64,000 bases of DNA from NCBI GenBank assembly GCA_049323835.1, contig JBMOOJ010000056.1, positions 69,896-133,895 on the forward strand, written 5' to 3'. Origin of the DNA: SG-bin9 sp049323835. GTDB lineage: Bacteria; Pseudomonadota; Alphaproteobacteria; Rhizobiales; Xanthobacteraceae. Under the pieces are notes generated by a model that was not told the DNA's origin, did not search any database, and saw nothing but the letters and a program-made list of their open reading frames with translations. Positions 8,489 to 17,150 of the stretch are shown one piece after another. The stretch's first letter is position 1. Each line of letters starts with the position of its first letter. The position numbers and the translations under genes are program-made.

Positions 8489-9097
8489 TCACGTGAACCA
8501 TGGATTGGCGGCGAAGTGCTGCTGTTCGAATGCGCGGATGGCCGCGGTGTCGTCGAGCGTCGCACCGATCGCATCGAGGCCGCGCACCAGCGCATCCTTG
8601 CGCAACGGCGAGATATCGAATCGGCAAGTGAGGCGTGTGGCCGATGCGATCGTCTGCGCGGGAAGATCGACCGTCAGCCGGTTGGTCTGCGGATCGGTGG
8701 CGAGATCGCTCAGCATGTTCACGGTCTGCGAATCGAGACTCACGAGCAGCAGGCCGTTGTTTGCGGCATTGTCGGCAAAGATGCCGGCGAAGCTCGTGCC
8801 GATGATGGCGCGGATGCCGAGTTGCAGCAGGCCCCACACCGCGTGCTCGCGCGAGGAGCCGCAGCCGAAATTCTCGCCGACGACGAGGAAGCGCGTCTCT
8901 ATCCATTCCGGCCGGTTCAGCATGAAATCCGGGCGCAGTTGCCCCGGCGCGCTGAAGCGCAGATCGAAGAACGTGCCGTCGCGCAAGCCGGTGCGGTCGA
9001 TGCCCTTCAGGAATTGCTTCGGCATGATGACATCGGTGTCGATGTTGGCGGCCGGCAATGCGGCGGCGGCACCCGAGACGATGGTGAACGGCTGCAT
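8489..9097 (-). CDS. leuD: 3-isopropylmalate dehydratase small subunit
   Basis: A 202-residue protein matching LeuD. NIDTDVIMPKQFLKGIDRTG (about 16-35) and ENFGCGSSREHAVWGL are the conserved active-site segments of the swivelling small subunit of the aconitase superfamily. The start at 9097 is chosen because it gives the usual length and lies two bases after the leuC stop; the frame stays open further upstream only because of leuC overlap. With LeuC it isomerises 2- and 3-isopropylmalate in leucine synthesis. The neighbouring Bug receptor and LysR regulator leave open a catabolic role on a related hydroxyacid. Confidence 0.9.
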   Translation of the reverse strand: MQPFTIVSGAAAALPAANIDTDVIMPKQFLKGIDRTGLRDGTFFDLRFSAPGQLRPDFMLNRPEWIETRFLVVGENFGCGSSREHAVWGLLQLGIRAIIGTSFAGIFADNAANNGLLLVSLDSQTVNMLSDLATDPQTNRLTVDLPAQTIASATRLTCRFDISPLRKDALVRGLDAIGATLDDTAAIRAFEQQHFAANPWFT

Positions 9098-9099
9098 AT

Positions 9100-10527
9100 T
9101 CAGCGCTCCGCCGCCAAACGGCGGACGTCGGTGAAATGCCCGGCGAGCGCAGCGGCGGCGACCATCGCCGGACTCATCAGGTGCGTGCGTCCGCCTGCGC
9201 CCTGCCGCCCCTCGAAATTGCGGTTCGTGCTCGATGCGCAGCGCTCGCCCGGCGCGAGCACGTCGTCGTTCATCGCCAGGCACATCGAGCATCCGGACTG
9301 CCGCCACTCGAAGCCCGCGTCGATGAAGATGCGATCGAGACCCTCGGCTTCCGCCGCGCGGCGAACGCTCGACGAGCCCGGCACCACCATTCCCCGCACG
9401 CCCTCGGCAACGCGGCGTCCGCGAACGACGGCGGCGGCTTCACGCAGATCGGAGAGCCGCGCATTGGTGCAGGATCCGATGAACGCACGCTGGATGCGAA
9501 TATCGCCGAGCGCCATGCCGGGCGTGAGCCCCATGTATGTCAGCGCCCGCTCCATGTCGCGCCGGCGGCTGGCATCCGGTTCAAGCCGCGGGTCCGGAAT
9601 GCGATCGCCGATCGGAATCGCCTGATCGGGACTCGTTCCCCACGTAACCAGCGGTTCGACCTCGCATGCATCCAGCGTGACGTTGCGATCGAAGCGCGCG
9701 TCCGGATCGCTGCGCAGCGTCAGCCAATATTGGACGGCGTTGTTCCACAATGCGCCGCGCGGGGTGCGCGGCTTGTCCGAAAGATAGTCGAACACAGTCC
9801 CGTCGGGGGCGATTACGACGCCGCGCGCGCCACATTCGACCGCCATGTTGCAGATGGTCATGCGAGCTTCGACCGACAGGGCCGCGATGCCATCGCCGGC
9901 AAACTCGATCGCGTAGCCGGTCGCGCCGCTGGCGCCGATGTTGCGGATCAGCGCCATCACCGCGTCCTTCGCGGTCACGCCGGGTGGAAGTGTTCCGTTG
10001 AGAATGACGCGCATGGTGCGCAAGCGGCGATACCGCAGCGTCTGTGTCGCGAGATAGTGCTCGATGTCCGACGTGCCGATGCCGAAGCCGAGCGCACCCA
10101 ATGCGCCGTAGGTCGTGGTGTGGCTGTCGCCGGCCGCAACGATCATGCCGGGCAGGATGAAGCCGAGCTCCGGTGCGACCACGTGTTCGATGCCTTGCAG
10201 CGGGTGCAGCACGTCGAACAGCTCGATACCGAAGGTGCGGCAGTTCCGGTCGAAGTAGGCGACCTGCTGCGCGCCGCCGGCATCCGGCATCGCCGCATCG
10301 CGCATGCGGGCGGTGGAATTGACGTGATCGACCACGCCGAGCGCGGCTTGCGGCCGCCAGACACGGCGGCTCGCTTCGCGCAAGCCGCTGAACGCCTGCG
10401 GGCTTGTATATTCGTTGAGCACGGTGCGATCGATGTACAGCAGGACTTCGGCGCCGGGACCGTTACGATCATCGAGTGCCCGCACGGTATGCGTGTCGAT
10501 CATCTTGTCGTAGAGCGTGCGCGGCAC
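9100..10527 (-). CDS. leuC: 3-isopropylmalate dehydratase large subunit
   Basis: A 475-residue [4Fe-4S] dehydratase subunit, nearly colinear with enteric LeuC: TLYDKMIDTHTV at the start, GDSHTTTYGALGALGFGIGTS in the middle, cluster cysteines in FIGSCTNAR and GCSMCLAMN, then NRNFEGRQG. All three cluster cysteines are intact, so it should be active. It precedes leuD by two bases, forming one transcription unit with the Bug receptor. A divergent LysR gene shares its promoter region. Bradyrhizobia usually have another leuC elsewhere, so this may be a second, specialised copy, but that is inference. Confidence 0.9.
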   Translation of the reverse strand: MPRTLYDKMIDTHTVRALDDRNGPGAEVLLYIDRTVLNEYTSPQAFSGLREASRRVWRPQAALGVVDHVNSTARMRDAAMPDAGGAQQVAYFDRNCRTFGIELFDVLHPLQGIEHVVAPELGFILPGMIVAAGDSHTTTYGALGALGFGIGTSDIEHYLATQTLRYRRLRTMRVILNGTLPPGVTAKDAVMALIRNIGASGATGYAIEFAGDGIAALSVEARMTICNMAVECGARGVVIAPDGTVFDYLSDKPRTPRGALWNNAVQYWLTLRSDPDARFDRNVTLDACEVEPLVTWGTSPDQAIPIGDRIPDPRLEPDASRRRDMERALTYMGLTPGMALGDIRIQRAFIGSCTNARLSDLREAAAVVRGRRVAEGVRGMVVPGSSSVRRAAEAEGLDRIFIDAGFEWRQSGCSMCLAMNDDVLAPGERCASSTNRNFEGRQGAGGRTHLMSPAMVAAAALAGHFTDVRRLAAER

Positions 10528-10563
10528 CTGACACCCCGGAGTATGCTAGCCTGAAGGCACGAG

Positions 10564-10588
10564 CCTTTCGCTTGCATCCAAGCAAAGG
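10564..10588. promoter_or_regulatory. Candidate LysR operator
   Basis: In the 129-base gap between leuC and the divergent LysR gene, the dyad CCTTT-c-GCTTG-CATC-CAAGC-AAAGG spans 10564-10588. Its core is GCTTG/CAAGC with a four-base spacer. Its position between divergent genes and its dyad form fit a LysR-type binding site that would control both leuCD and the regulator. Confidence 0.5.
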
Positions 10589-10656
10589 GAATGCGCCGCG
10601 GAATGGCCAATGCCGTTTCGGCATCGGTTGATGCCGTGCGGTTGAAGGGAACCGGA

Positions 10657-11616
10657 ATGGACGTCACGTGGATCGAGGACTTTCTGGCGCTGGTCGATCT
10701 CGGCCATTTCTCCCGCGCCGCCGAACAGCGTGGGGTGACGCAACCAGCCTTCAGCCGCCGCATCCGCGCGCTGGAGGATTGGGTCGGCAGCCCGCTGTTC
10801 GACCGCGACGCGCAGCCGGTTGCTCTGACACCCGCGGGCGAACGCTTCCGGCCCGTGGCCGAGGAAACGTTGCGGCGGCTCTATCAGGGACGGGAGGCCG
10901 CGCGCGAGGCCGGCCGGATGTCCGTCGCCACAGTGCGATTTGCATCGACACAGGTCTTGTCGTTCAGTTTTTTCCCGAACTGGCTGCGAGCGATCGAGGG
11001 CGGCGAACCGCGTGAAGCCGTTGTCTCGCTGACGGCGGCGCACATGGCGGCCTGCGAGCAGATCATGCTGCGCGGCGAGGCGCATTTCCTGTTGTGTCAC
11101 GACCATCCGCAGATGTCGCATGCGCTGATGTCGGATCAATTTCGCTCGATCCGGCTTGGCGCCGATGCGCTATTGCCGGTTAGCGCGCCGGACGTCGCAG
11201 GTACGGGTCCGTTGTTCGCGATGCCCGGGATCGACGCGGAGCCGCTGCCGCTTCTGGCGTACACCAGCGAGTCCGGGTTTGGCCGTATTCTTGCCGGAGC
11301 ACGCGCGATCGAACAAAGCGATGCGTCGCTGAAAGCGGTGTTTGCTTCGCATCTCGCATCGGTGCTGATCGCAATGGCGCGCGATGGCCGCGGCATCGCC
11401 TGGGCGCCGATGAGCGTCGTCGCGGATGACCTCAAGCGTGGCACGCTGTTCCGCGCGTCGCACGAACGCGACGACGTGCCGGTCGAGATCAGGCTCTATC
11501 GCCCGCGCTCGCGGCAAAGTCCCGCTGCCGAGCGCCTCTGGTCACTGATCCTCAAGTCATCCGGCGACAAGGATTCGGGCGATCAGCGGGATGCCGGACC
11601 TGACGAGGCCGTGTAA
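10657..11616 (+). CDS. LysR-family transcriptional regulator
   Basis: A 319-residue LysR-type regulator. The winged helix-turn-helix covers about residues 1-62, with FLALVDLGHFSRAAEQRGVT and QPAFSRRIRALEDWVGSPLF; the remainder is the two-lobed effector-binding domain. I take the ATG at 10657 (MDVTWIEDF) as the start because the upstream in-frame codons add only unstructured sequence and the usual LysR N-terminus begins here. It diverges from leuC-leuD-Bug receptor and probably controls them in response to a carboxylate effector. The C-terminus carries a short charged tail. Confidence 0.9.
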   Translation: MDVTWIEDFLALVDLGHFSRAAEQRGVTQPAFSRRIRALEDWVGSPLFDRDAQPVALTPAGERFRPVAEETLRRLYQGREAAREAGRMSVATVRFASTQVLSFSFFPNWLRAIEGGEPREAVVSLTAAHMAACEQIMLRGEAHFLLCHDHPQMSHALMSDQFRSIRLGADALLPVSAPDVAGTGPLFAMPGIDAEPLPLLAYTSESGFGRILAGARAIEQSDASLKAVFASHLASVLIAMARDGRGIAWAPMSVVADDLKRGTLFRASHERDDVPVEIRLYRPRSRQSPAAERLWSLILKSSGDKDSGDQRDAGPDEAV

Positions 11617-11724
11617 GCTTCGACCGGCCGATCCGTATGCGGATGACCTGGTCCGAAACCGGCGAGACGTTGCCTTCTCCTTTGCGCGATCAAGTGCGTC
11701 GTATCGCTCGAAGGATTGCCACCC

Positions 11725-12792
11725 ATGAAAGTTCCCTCCGTTCTGCTGCTCGCTGCGGCCTTGTCCGCTGCCGCTCTCGCCTCTGGACAGGCTGCGCCCA
11801 ACAGTGATGGCGAGGATGTGCCCGCCGAAGAGCGCGCGGCGCTCGAAGAGGTCAGGGAAATGATCCGCAAGCAGGTGACGGACGATGCCCGCAAGGACGG
11901 CCGTGCCTTCCGCGACGCGCATCGCAAACACCATGGCTGCGTGCGCGCGACCTTCACGGTGAAGGGCGATCTGCCGCCCGAGCTTGCGCAAGGTTTGTTT
12001 CGTGAACCTGCGAGCTATCCGGCATTCATCCGTTACTCGAACGGCTCCGGAAGGGCGCAGGACGATCAGGAGGGCGATGGCCGCGGCATGGCCGTGAAGA
12101 TTCTCGGCGTCAAGGGCGCACGCAATCTCGACGATCCGCTGGAAGAGGGCTCGTCGCAGGACTTCGTGATGGTCAACCATCCGGTGTTCTTCGTTCGCAA
12201 TGCTGAGAAGTACGTCGGTTTTCAGCGCGCGCTGCAAGGCAACGTGATGTGGTGGGTGTTCAATCCGGTGCGGTTCTTCCACGAAGGACTGATCGGGTTG
12301 GCGATCCTGATGAAGAAAATGGTGAACCCGCTCGAGGCGAATTACTTCTCGATGGTGCCCTCCAAACTCGGCAACACGCAGATGAAATTCCGCGCGACGC
12401 CGTGCGCGGGCGGCAAGTTCGTCAGCACGTCAGACACGAAGGATCGCCTGCGCGAGAATCTCACCCGGACGATCACCGCGTCCAGCGCCTGCTTCCTGTT
12501 CCAGGTGCAGACGCGAGCGCGGCCCGATGCCATGCCGATCGAGGATCCGACGATCGAGTGGCGCGAGAAGGATTCTCCGTTCCGCACCGTCGCCGAGATC
12601 AACATCCCGATGCAGCAGCCCGAGCAGGGAGAGGCGTGCGAAGCAGTCTCGTTCAATCCGTGGAACGGATTGCAGGATCATCGCCCGCTCGGCGGCATCT
12701 CGCGTGTCCGCAAGGAGGTGTATCAGACCATCTCGCGGCTGCGCCACGAGATCAACGGGCAGACGCGCGCCGAACCGGAGCGCGGCCTATGA
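11725..12792 (+). CDS. Catalase-family heme peroxidase, exported
   Basis: A 355-residue member of the small catalase-like family. It starts with a cleavable signal peptide (MKVPSVLLLAAALSAAALAS), so it is probably periplasmic. The segment RKHHGCVRATFTVKGDLP carries the distal histidine region of the catalase fold, followed by FIRYSNGSG and GRGMAVKILGVKG, typical of the group. It lacks the wrapping and C-terminal domains of true catalases and is more likely a peroxidase than an efficient catalase. AAGGA at 11711 sets the start at 11725. Its 3' end overlaps the convergent acyl-CoA dehydrogenase gene by six bases. Confidence 0.85.
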   Translation: MKVPSVLLLAAALSAAALASGQAAPNSDGEDVPAEERAALEEVREMIRKQVTDDARKDGRAFRDAHRKHHGCVRATFTVKGDLPPELAQGLFREPASYPAFIRYSNGSGRAQDDQEGDGRGMAVKILGVKGARNLDDPLEEGSSQDFVMVNHPVFFVRNAEKYVGFQRALQGNVMWWVFNPVRFFHEGLIGLAILMKKMVNPLEANYFSMVPSKLGNTQMKFRATPCAGGKFVSTSDTKDRLRENLTRTITASSACFLFQVQTRARPDAMPIEDPTIEWREKDSPFRTVAEINIPMQQPEQGEACEAVSFNPWNGLQDHRPLGGISRVRKEVYQTISRLRHEINGQTRAEPERGL

Positions 12793-13953
12793 GAACAACT
12801 GCCGTCCGGCGAGGTCGAGCATGATTTCTTCCGAGCCGCCACCGATAGCGTTGACGCGCACCTCGCGATAGACGCGCTCGACCTTGGAGCCGGTAAGGAA
12901 CGACGCGCCGCCCAGCACCTGCGCCGCTTCGCGCGCGACCGCTTCGAGCGTGCGCGTCGCCTGCACCTTCAGCATGGCGAAATCGGCCGGCACGCCCTTG
13001 CCTTCCTTCATCGCCCAAGCGCACTGATCGACCCATGCCTGCGTCGTGCCGATCTGCCGCGCCATATCGGCGAGCTTGATGCGGATTGCCTGATGGTCGA
13101 CGAGCCGCTTGCCAAAGGTCTCGCGCTGGCGCGCCCACTCGGCCGCTTCGGTAAGACAGACGCGCGCATGCGCGCAGCAGTTCATTGCGAGGCCAAGCCG
13201 TTCGCTGTTGAAGTTGCGCATGATGCCGGCAAAGCCGCCGTTCTCCGGGCCGATCAGGTTCTCCGGCGGCACCTCGACGTTGTCGAAGTAGAGCGTCGCC
13301 GTATCCGAGCAGCGCCAGCCCATCTTGTCGAGGCGGGTGCGGCTGAAGCCGGGCCGATCCGTTTCCACCAGCATCAGCGAGATGCCGGACGCGCCGGGGC
13401 CGCCGGTGCGCACGGCGACGGTGAGATAGTCCGCACGCATGCCGGAGGTGATGAAGGTTTTCGAGCCGTTGATGACGTATTTGTTGCCGGACTTTTCCGC
13501 GCGCGTCTTGATGGCGGCGACATCCGAGCCGCCGGACGGCTCGGTGATGGCGAGCGCCATGATCTTCTTGCCGGACAGAACCTCCGGCGCGATGCGGCGC
13601 TTCATCTCGTCGGAGCCCAGCGCCAGCACCGGCGGCAGCGCGATCCCGTGCGTCATCAGCGAGGCATTGAGACCGCCGGCGCCGAGCCGCGCGATCTCCT
13701 CGGACTGGGTGAGGCGATGGAAGATATCGAAGCCGTCCGAGACGCCGCCGTATTCTTCCGGATAGCCCAATCCGAGAATACCGGCTTCCGCCGCCTTCAC
13801 ATGCAGCTCGCGCGGCAGCTCGCCTTCCGCTTCCCAGCGATCGATGTTCGGCTCGATCTCGCGTTCGACGAATTTCCGCACCGAGCGCGCCAGCGCATCG
13901 TGAGTCTCGTCATAGTGCGGCGAACGTGCGCGCCAGTCGTCGAACATGGTCAT
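12787..13953 (-). CDS. Acyl-CoA dehydrogenase
   Basis: A 388-residue FAD enzyme of the acyl-CoA dehydrogenase family, which introduces a trans double bond into an acyl-CoA thioester and passes electrons to ETF. Recognisable pieces are GLGYPEEYGGVSDG, MALAITEPSGGSDVAAIKTRA, the FAD-binding strand KTFITSG, and ERVYREVRVNAIGGGSEEIMLDL near the end, where the catalytic-base region and the dimer FAD contact lie. Length is standard. It stands alone on the minus strand with a long inverted repeat about 100 bases upstream. Acyl chain specificity cannot be told from sequence. Confidence 0.92.
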   Translation of the reverse strand: MTMFDDWRARSPHYDETHDALARSVRKFVEREIEPNIDRWEAEGELPRELHVKAAEAGILGLGYPEEYGGVSDGFDIFHRLTQSEEIARLGAGGLNASLMTHGIALPPVLALGSDEMKRRIAPEVLSGKKIMALAITEPSGGSDVAAIKTRAEKSGNKYVINGSKTFITSGMRADYLTVAVRTGGPGASGISLMLVETDRPGFSRTRLDKMGWRCSDTATLYFDNVEVPPENLIGPENGGFAGIMRNFNSERLGLAMNCCAHARVCLTEAAEWARQRETFGKRLVDHQAIRIKLADMARQIGTTQAWVDQCAWAMKEGKGVPADFAMLKVQATRTLEAVAREAAQVLGGASFLTGSKVERVYREVRVNAIGGGSEEIMLDLAGRQLFS

Positions 13954-14049
13954 GGTTGATCATCCCGGCAGGTCAGATCAGCGACGATGGCGTCGCGCGT
14001 GGTGAAATGTCCAGCGGGTCTGGTGGTCCGATGCTACAAATACAAACTC

Positions 14050-14128
14050 CTAGTGGAGTTTCGGATTTGACATTCGCATGGCCAGCTCGCGGTGAAACGG
14101 GGAGCGAATATCAAATCCACTCCACTAG
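14050..14128. repeat. Long inverted repeat overlapping a stop codon
   Basis: The left arm (14050-14077) reads CTAGTGGAGT-TTC-GGATTTGACATTCGC and the right arm (14104-14128) is its near-perfect complement, differing by a three-base insertion and one C/T change. The loop is 26 bases. The right arm includes the TAG stop of the small membrane protein gene at 14125. It lies between that gene and acyl-CoA dehydrogenase, both on the minus strand, so as RNA it would form a strong stem-loop that could act as a terminator or processing site. It could equally be a miniature mobile palindrome. There is no T-run. Confidence 0.65.
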
Positions 14129-14439
14129 AGAATGCGCGCGCAGATGTTCTTGAACATCAGGATCAGCGCGGCGGAAATCAGCAGCGGCAGGCAAATGGTG
14201 CTGGCGATGCTCGCCCAGATGATCTGGTCCTTGCCGTCGAAGCCGTCGGACCAGATGAAGGAAGGCAGCACGCGCGAGACGTCGCCGGAGACGAGGTCGT
14301 AGAGCGGGCGGAACAGCATGACGGCGCCGATCAGAAGGCCGATGTACTCCCACCAGCGGCCCATCGCCCGGCGGACGAAAAAGAAGGTGGTTCCAACGAG
14401 AATTGCTGCAATGACGGTCACCGAGAGCCAGCCCAACAT
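14125..14439 (-). CDS. Small three-helix membrane protein, unknown function
   Basis: A 104-residue hydrophobic protein with probable membrane segments at about 2-22, 34-50 and 75-97, separated by short polar loops. The cytoplasmic or periplasmic loop contains LPSFIWSDGFDGKDQ. I do not recognise the family. It lies 62 bases downstream of the EamA transporter on the same strand and may be cotranscribed with it. Its stop codon lies within the long inverted repeat. The hydrophobic pattern and codon use argue that it is a real gene rather than a chance frame. Confidence 0.6.
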   Translation of the reverse strand: MLGWLSVTVIAAILVGTTFFFVRRAMGRWWEYIGLLIGAVMLFRPLYDLVSGDVSRVLPSFIWSDGFDGKDQIIWASIASTICLPLLISAALILMFKNICARIL

Positions 14440-14501
14440 TCATCGCCTTCCGCATGTCAACGTCGCGGGCGTTGGTCGCGGCAGACGGCCATTTGGTTCG
14501 A

Positions 14502-15371
14502 TCACTCCGTGCCTGGGATGACGCGCGGCTGCTGCGCACGCTGGCTCAGCCAGACGCTGCCGAGCACGATGAGAATGCCGGCCATCTGCGCGGGCGTCAG
14601 GCTCTGACCGACGACCGCCCAGCCGAGGATCACCGCCATCACCGGGCTGAGCAGCCCGAGCGGCGCGATGACCGACGGTTCGAGGCGCGCGAGCCCGCGA
14701 AACCACAGGATGTACGTGAAGGCCGCGCTGATCAGGCCGAGGTACAGGAAGCCGGTGACGTTGGTGCTCGTGAGCGCCGGCAGCGGCGGCTCGAGCCAGA
14801 GCGCGACCGGCACCAGCAGCAATCCGCCCGCGGTCAACTGCCATGACGCGAATGCCAGCGGCGAGACCGGCGGCTGCCAGACGCGGCTCAGCACCGTTCC
14901 CGCGGCCATCGACACCGCGCCGGCCAAACCTGCGGCGATGCCGATCTCGTCGAGCGCGGCCTTTGGCGTCAGGACAAGCAGCGCGACGCCCGCCACGCCC
15001 GCTATCGACGCGGCAATCGCCAATGCGCGGATCGGCGTGCCGATGATGAGCCGCGCGAACAGGATCACCACCAGCGGCTGGATCGCGCCGACGGTCGCGG
15101 CAACGCCGCCGGGCAGGCGATAGGCGGAGATGAAAAGCATCCACCAGAAGATCGAGAAGTTGAGCGCGCCGAGTACGAACACGCGCAGCCACCAGATGCT
15201 GTGCGGCAGTTGCCGGACGATGAGAAGCAGCAGGAGGCCGGCGGGCAGCGCGCGCAGCATCGATACCGTCAGCGGATAGCCCGCGGGCAGCATTTCGGTG
15301 GTGACGAGATAGGTGCTGCCCCAAATCGCGGGGGCAATGGCGGTCAGCAGCAGATCGAGGTTGCGGGTCAT
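14502..15371 (-). CDS. EamA-family (DMT) transporter
   Basis: A 289-residue inner-membrane transporter with about ten membrane segments arranged as two EamA repeats (about 6-130 and 145-280). Typical motifs are APAIWGSTYLVTTEMLP in the first helix and GLISAAFTYILWFRGLARLEPSVIAPLGLLSPV in the second repeat. Members export small metabolites or amino acids such as cysteine, threonine or purines. A MarR regulator is transcribed divergently 94 bases away with twin palindromes between, so expression is probably substrate-induced. The substrate cannot be assigned. Confidence 0.9.
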   Translation of the reverse strand: MTRNLDLLLTAIAPAIWGSTYLVTTEMLPAGYPLTVSMLRALPAGLLLLLIVRQLPHSIWWLRVFVLGALNFSIFWWMLFISAYRLPGGVAATVGAIQPLVVILFARLIIGTPIRALAIAASIAGVAGVALLVLTPKAALDEIGIAAGLAGAVSMAAGTVLSRVWQPPVSPLAFASWQLTAGGLLLVPVALWLEPPLPALTSTNVTGFLYLGLISAAFTYILWFRGLARLEPSVIAPLGLLSPVMAVILGWAVVGQSLTPAQMAGILIVLGSVWLSQRAQQPRVIPGTE

Positions 15372-15400
15372 TTTCGGGCTTTCCCGTTGTCATTCGATTT

Positions 15401-15442
15401 ATCTTGATATCAAGATAATATCTGATATCTTGACGTCAAGAT
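15401..15442. promoter_or_regulatory. Twin MarR operator palindromes
   Basis: Two perfect 16-bp palindromes lie between the divergent EamA and MarR genes: ATCTTGATATCAAGAT at 15401-15416 and ATCTTGACGTCAAGAT at 15427-15442. They share ATCTTGA/TCAAGAT half-sites and are 26 bp apart centre to centre, about two and a half helical turns. This is the form expected for a MarR-family dimer binding two sites to repress both genes. The second site ends 23 bases before the marR start codon. Confidence 0.8.
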
Positions 15443-15465
15443 ACTTGTCCGCCAATCTGCCGTGC

Positions 15466-15966
15466 ATGGATCGCGTTGACGACATTCTGCGGCAGTGGCG
15501 GCGAGAGCGGCCTGACCTCGATGTCGGGCCGATGGGCATCATCGGGCGCATCCGCCGCATCTCGCAGCATTTGCTGCGGGAGATGGAAAAAACGTTCGCG
15601 GAGCACGGCTTGCAGGACGGCAGCTTCGACGTGCTGGCGACGTTGCGGCGATCGGGGCCACCCTATGCGCTGTCGCCCGGCGATCTCATGCGCACCATGA
15701 TGATCACGTCCGGCACGATGACCAACCGCATCGATCAGCTGGTGAAGGCCGGGCTCGTCAAGCGCACACCGAATCCGGAGGATGGTCGCGGCTTCATCGT
15801 CTCGCTGACGAAGAAGGGCTTCAATGTCATTGATGAAGCGGTCACCGCGCATGTCGAAACCCAGAAGCGGCTGACGGCGGCGCTGTCGAAGGAGGAGCGG
15901 GCGATGCTCAATACGCTGCTCGGCAAGTATCTGGCGAGCTTCGAGACGAACGAAAGCCCGGACTAG
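15466..15966 (+). CDS. MarR-family transcriptional regulator
   Basis: A 166-residue winged-helix regulator. The recognition region LSPGDLMRTMMITSGTMTNRIDQLVKAGLVKRTPNPEDGRGF is the MarR DNA-binding domain, with DGRGF in the wing; helices at both ends form the dimer interface. The start at 15466 (MDRVDDIL) is used because the upstream in-frame sequence lies across the operators. It is divergent from the EamA gene and most likely represses it and itself, with release when a small, perhaps phenolic, ligand binds. Confidence 0.92.
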   Translation: MDRVDDILRQWRRERPDLDVGPMGIIGRIRRISQHLLREMEKTFAEHGLQDGSFDVLATLRRSGPPYALSPGDLMRTMMITSGTMTNRIDQLVKAGLVKRTPNPEDGRGFIVSLTKKGFNVIDEAVTAHVETQKRLTAALSKEERAMLNTLLGKYLASFETNESPD

Positions 15967-16058
15967 CCTATGCACTCGCGGTGTCCGGTTGCGATGCGGG
16001 GATTGCATCCATATCATTGCTGAACGGCTGCGCGTGGCAGCCGAAAGCAGAGGTCACG

Positions 16059-17150
16059 ATGGATGATTCAGTTCGGGACGACATCGTGGCGCTGGTGCCG
16101 CCGTTGCTGCAATCGATCGAGGCGCTGAGTTTCATCGCGCGCTACCTGCATCCGCCCGATTTCGGCAATGTCATGGAAATGGCCGGCACACCGGACGCGC
16201 TGCTGCGCGAGGCGCTGCCGCGGCTCAACAACTGGCCCGAGCCGTTGACCGGCGTCGCGACGCTGCTGCGCGCGTCGAGCGACGCGGTGCTTGCGGCGTT
16301 CGACGGCCTGCGCGCCGCGCCCGAGCAGGAGAACAGCCTCGTCGCGGTGTTCAAGGCGCTGCGCTACGTCTCACGTGCGCAGGAGGCGCTCTATCCGCTT
16401 GCCGCAGCGATGCCGGCGGTCAGCCGTTTCTTCATCGCGCCCGAGATGCGTGACGATGCGGGGTTGCAGGAGCGGATCGCCAAAGCGGGCAAGCGTGACG
16501 ACACCGGCATTGCACACGCGAACAACGAGTCCGGCAGCCGCGGCGGCTTCTCGATCTACGTGCCGGAGTACTATACGCCGGATCGCGCGTGGCCAGTAGT
16601 GTTCGCGCTGCATGGCGGCAGCGGCAACGGCCGTGCATTCCTCTGGAGCTGGCTGCGTGATGCACGCAGCCACGGCGCGATCCTCGTCTCGCCGACCGCG
16701 ATCGGCTCGACCTGGGCGCTGATGGGTGACGATGCCGATTCGCCAAACCTCGCGCGCATCCTCGACATGGTGCGCGGACGATGGAATGCCGATCCGGACA
16801 GGCTGCTGCTCACCGGCATGAGCGATGGCGGCACGTTCTCCTATGTGAGCGGACTGGAGGCGGCGTCGCCGTTCACGCATCTCGGCCCGGTGGCGTCGTC
16901 GTTTCATCCACTGATGGCGGAGATGGCTGACAAGCAGCGCATGCAGGGCTTGCCGATTTATCTCGTGCATGGCCAGCTCGACTGGATGTTCCACGTCGAT
17001 GTCGCGCGGCAGGCGAACGAGGCGTTGTCGCTCGCCGGCGCAAACGTGACATATCGTGAGATCGACGACCTCAGCCACACCTATCCGCGTGAGATCAACG
17101 CGGGGATGCTGACTTGGTTGAACGAAGCCCCGGCAAAACATGGCGCGTAA
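16059..17150 (+). CDS. Alpha/beta-hydrolase esterase (phospholipase/carboxylesterase type)
   Basis: A 363-residue protein with an N-terminal helical part of about 130 residues and a C-terminal alpha/beta-hydrolase domain. The oxyanion region is FALHGGSGNGRAF, the nucleophile elbow is GMSDGG, the acid is probably Asp in HGQLDWMF, and the base is His in DLSHTYP. The fold resembles feruloyl esterase or phospholipase/carboxylesterase proteins that act without a signal peptide. I chose ATG 16059, which has AGAGGT just upstream, over an in-frame start at 15981. It overlaps the next gene by 11 bases. Confidence 0.8.
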   Translation: MDDSVRDDIVALVPPLLQSIEALSFIARYLHPPDFGNVMEMAGTPDALLREALPRLNNWPEPLTGVATLLRASSDAVLAAFDGLRAAPEQENSLVAVFKALRYVSRAQEALYPLAAAMPAVSRFFIAPEMRDDAGLQERIAKAGKRDDTGIAHANNESGSRGGFSIYVPEYYTPDRAWPVVFALHGGSGNGRAFLWSWLRDARSHGAILVSPTAIGSTWALMGDDADSPNLARILDMVRGRWNADPDRLLLTGMSDGGTFSYVSGLEAASPFTHLGPVASSFHPLMAEMADKQRMQGLPIYLVHGQLDWMFHVDVARQANEALSLAGANVTYREIDDLSHTYPREINAGMLTWLNEAPAKHGA

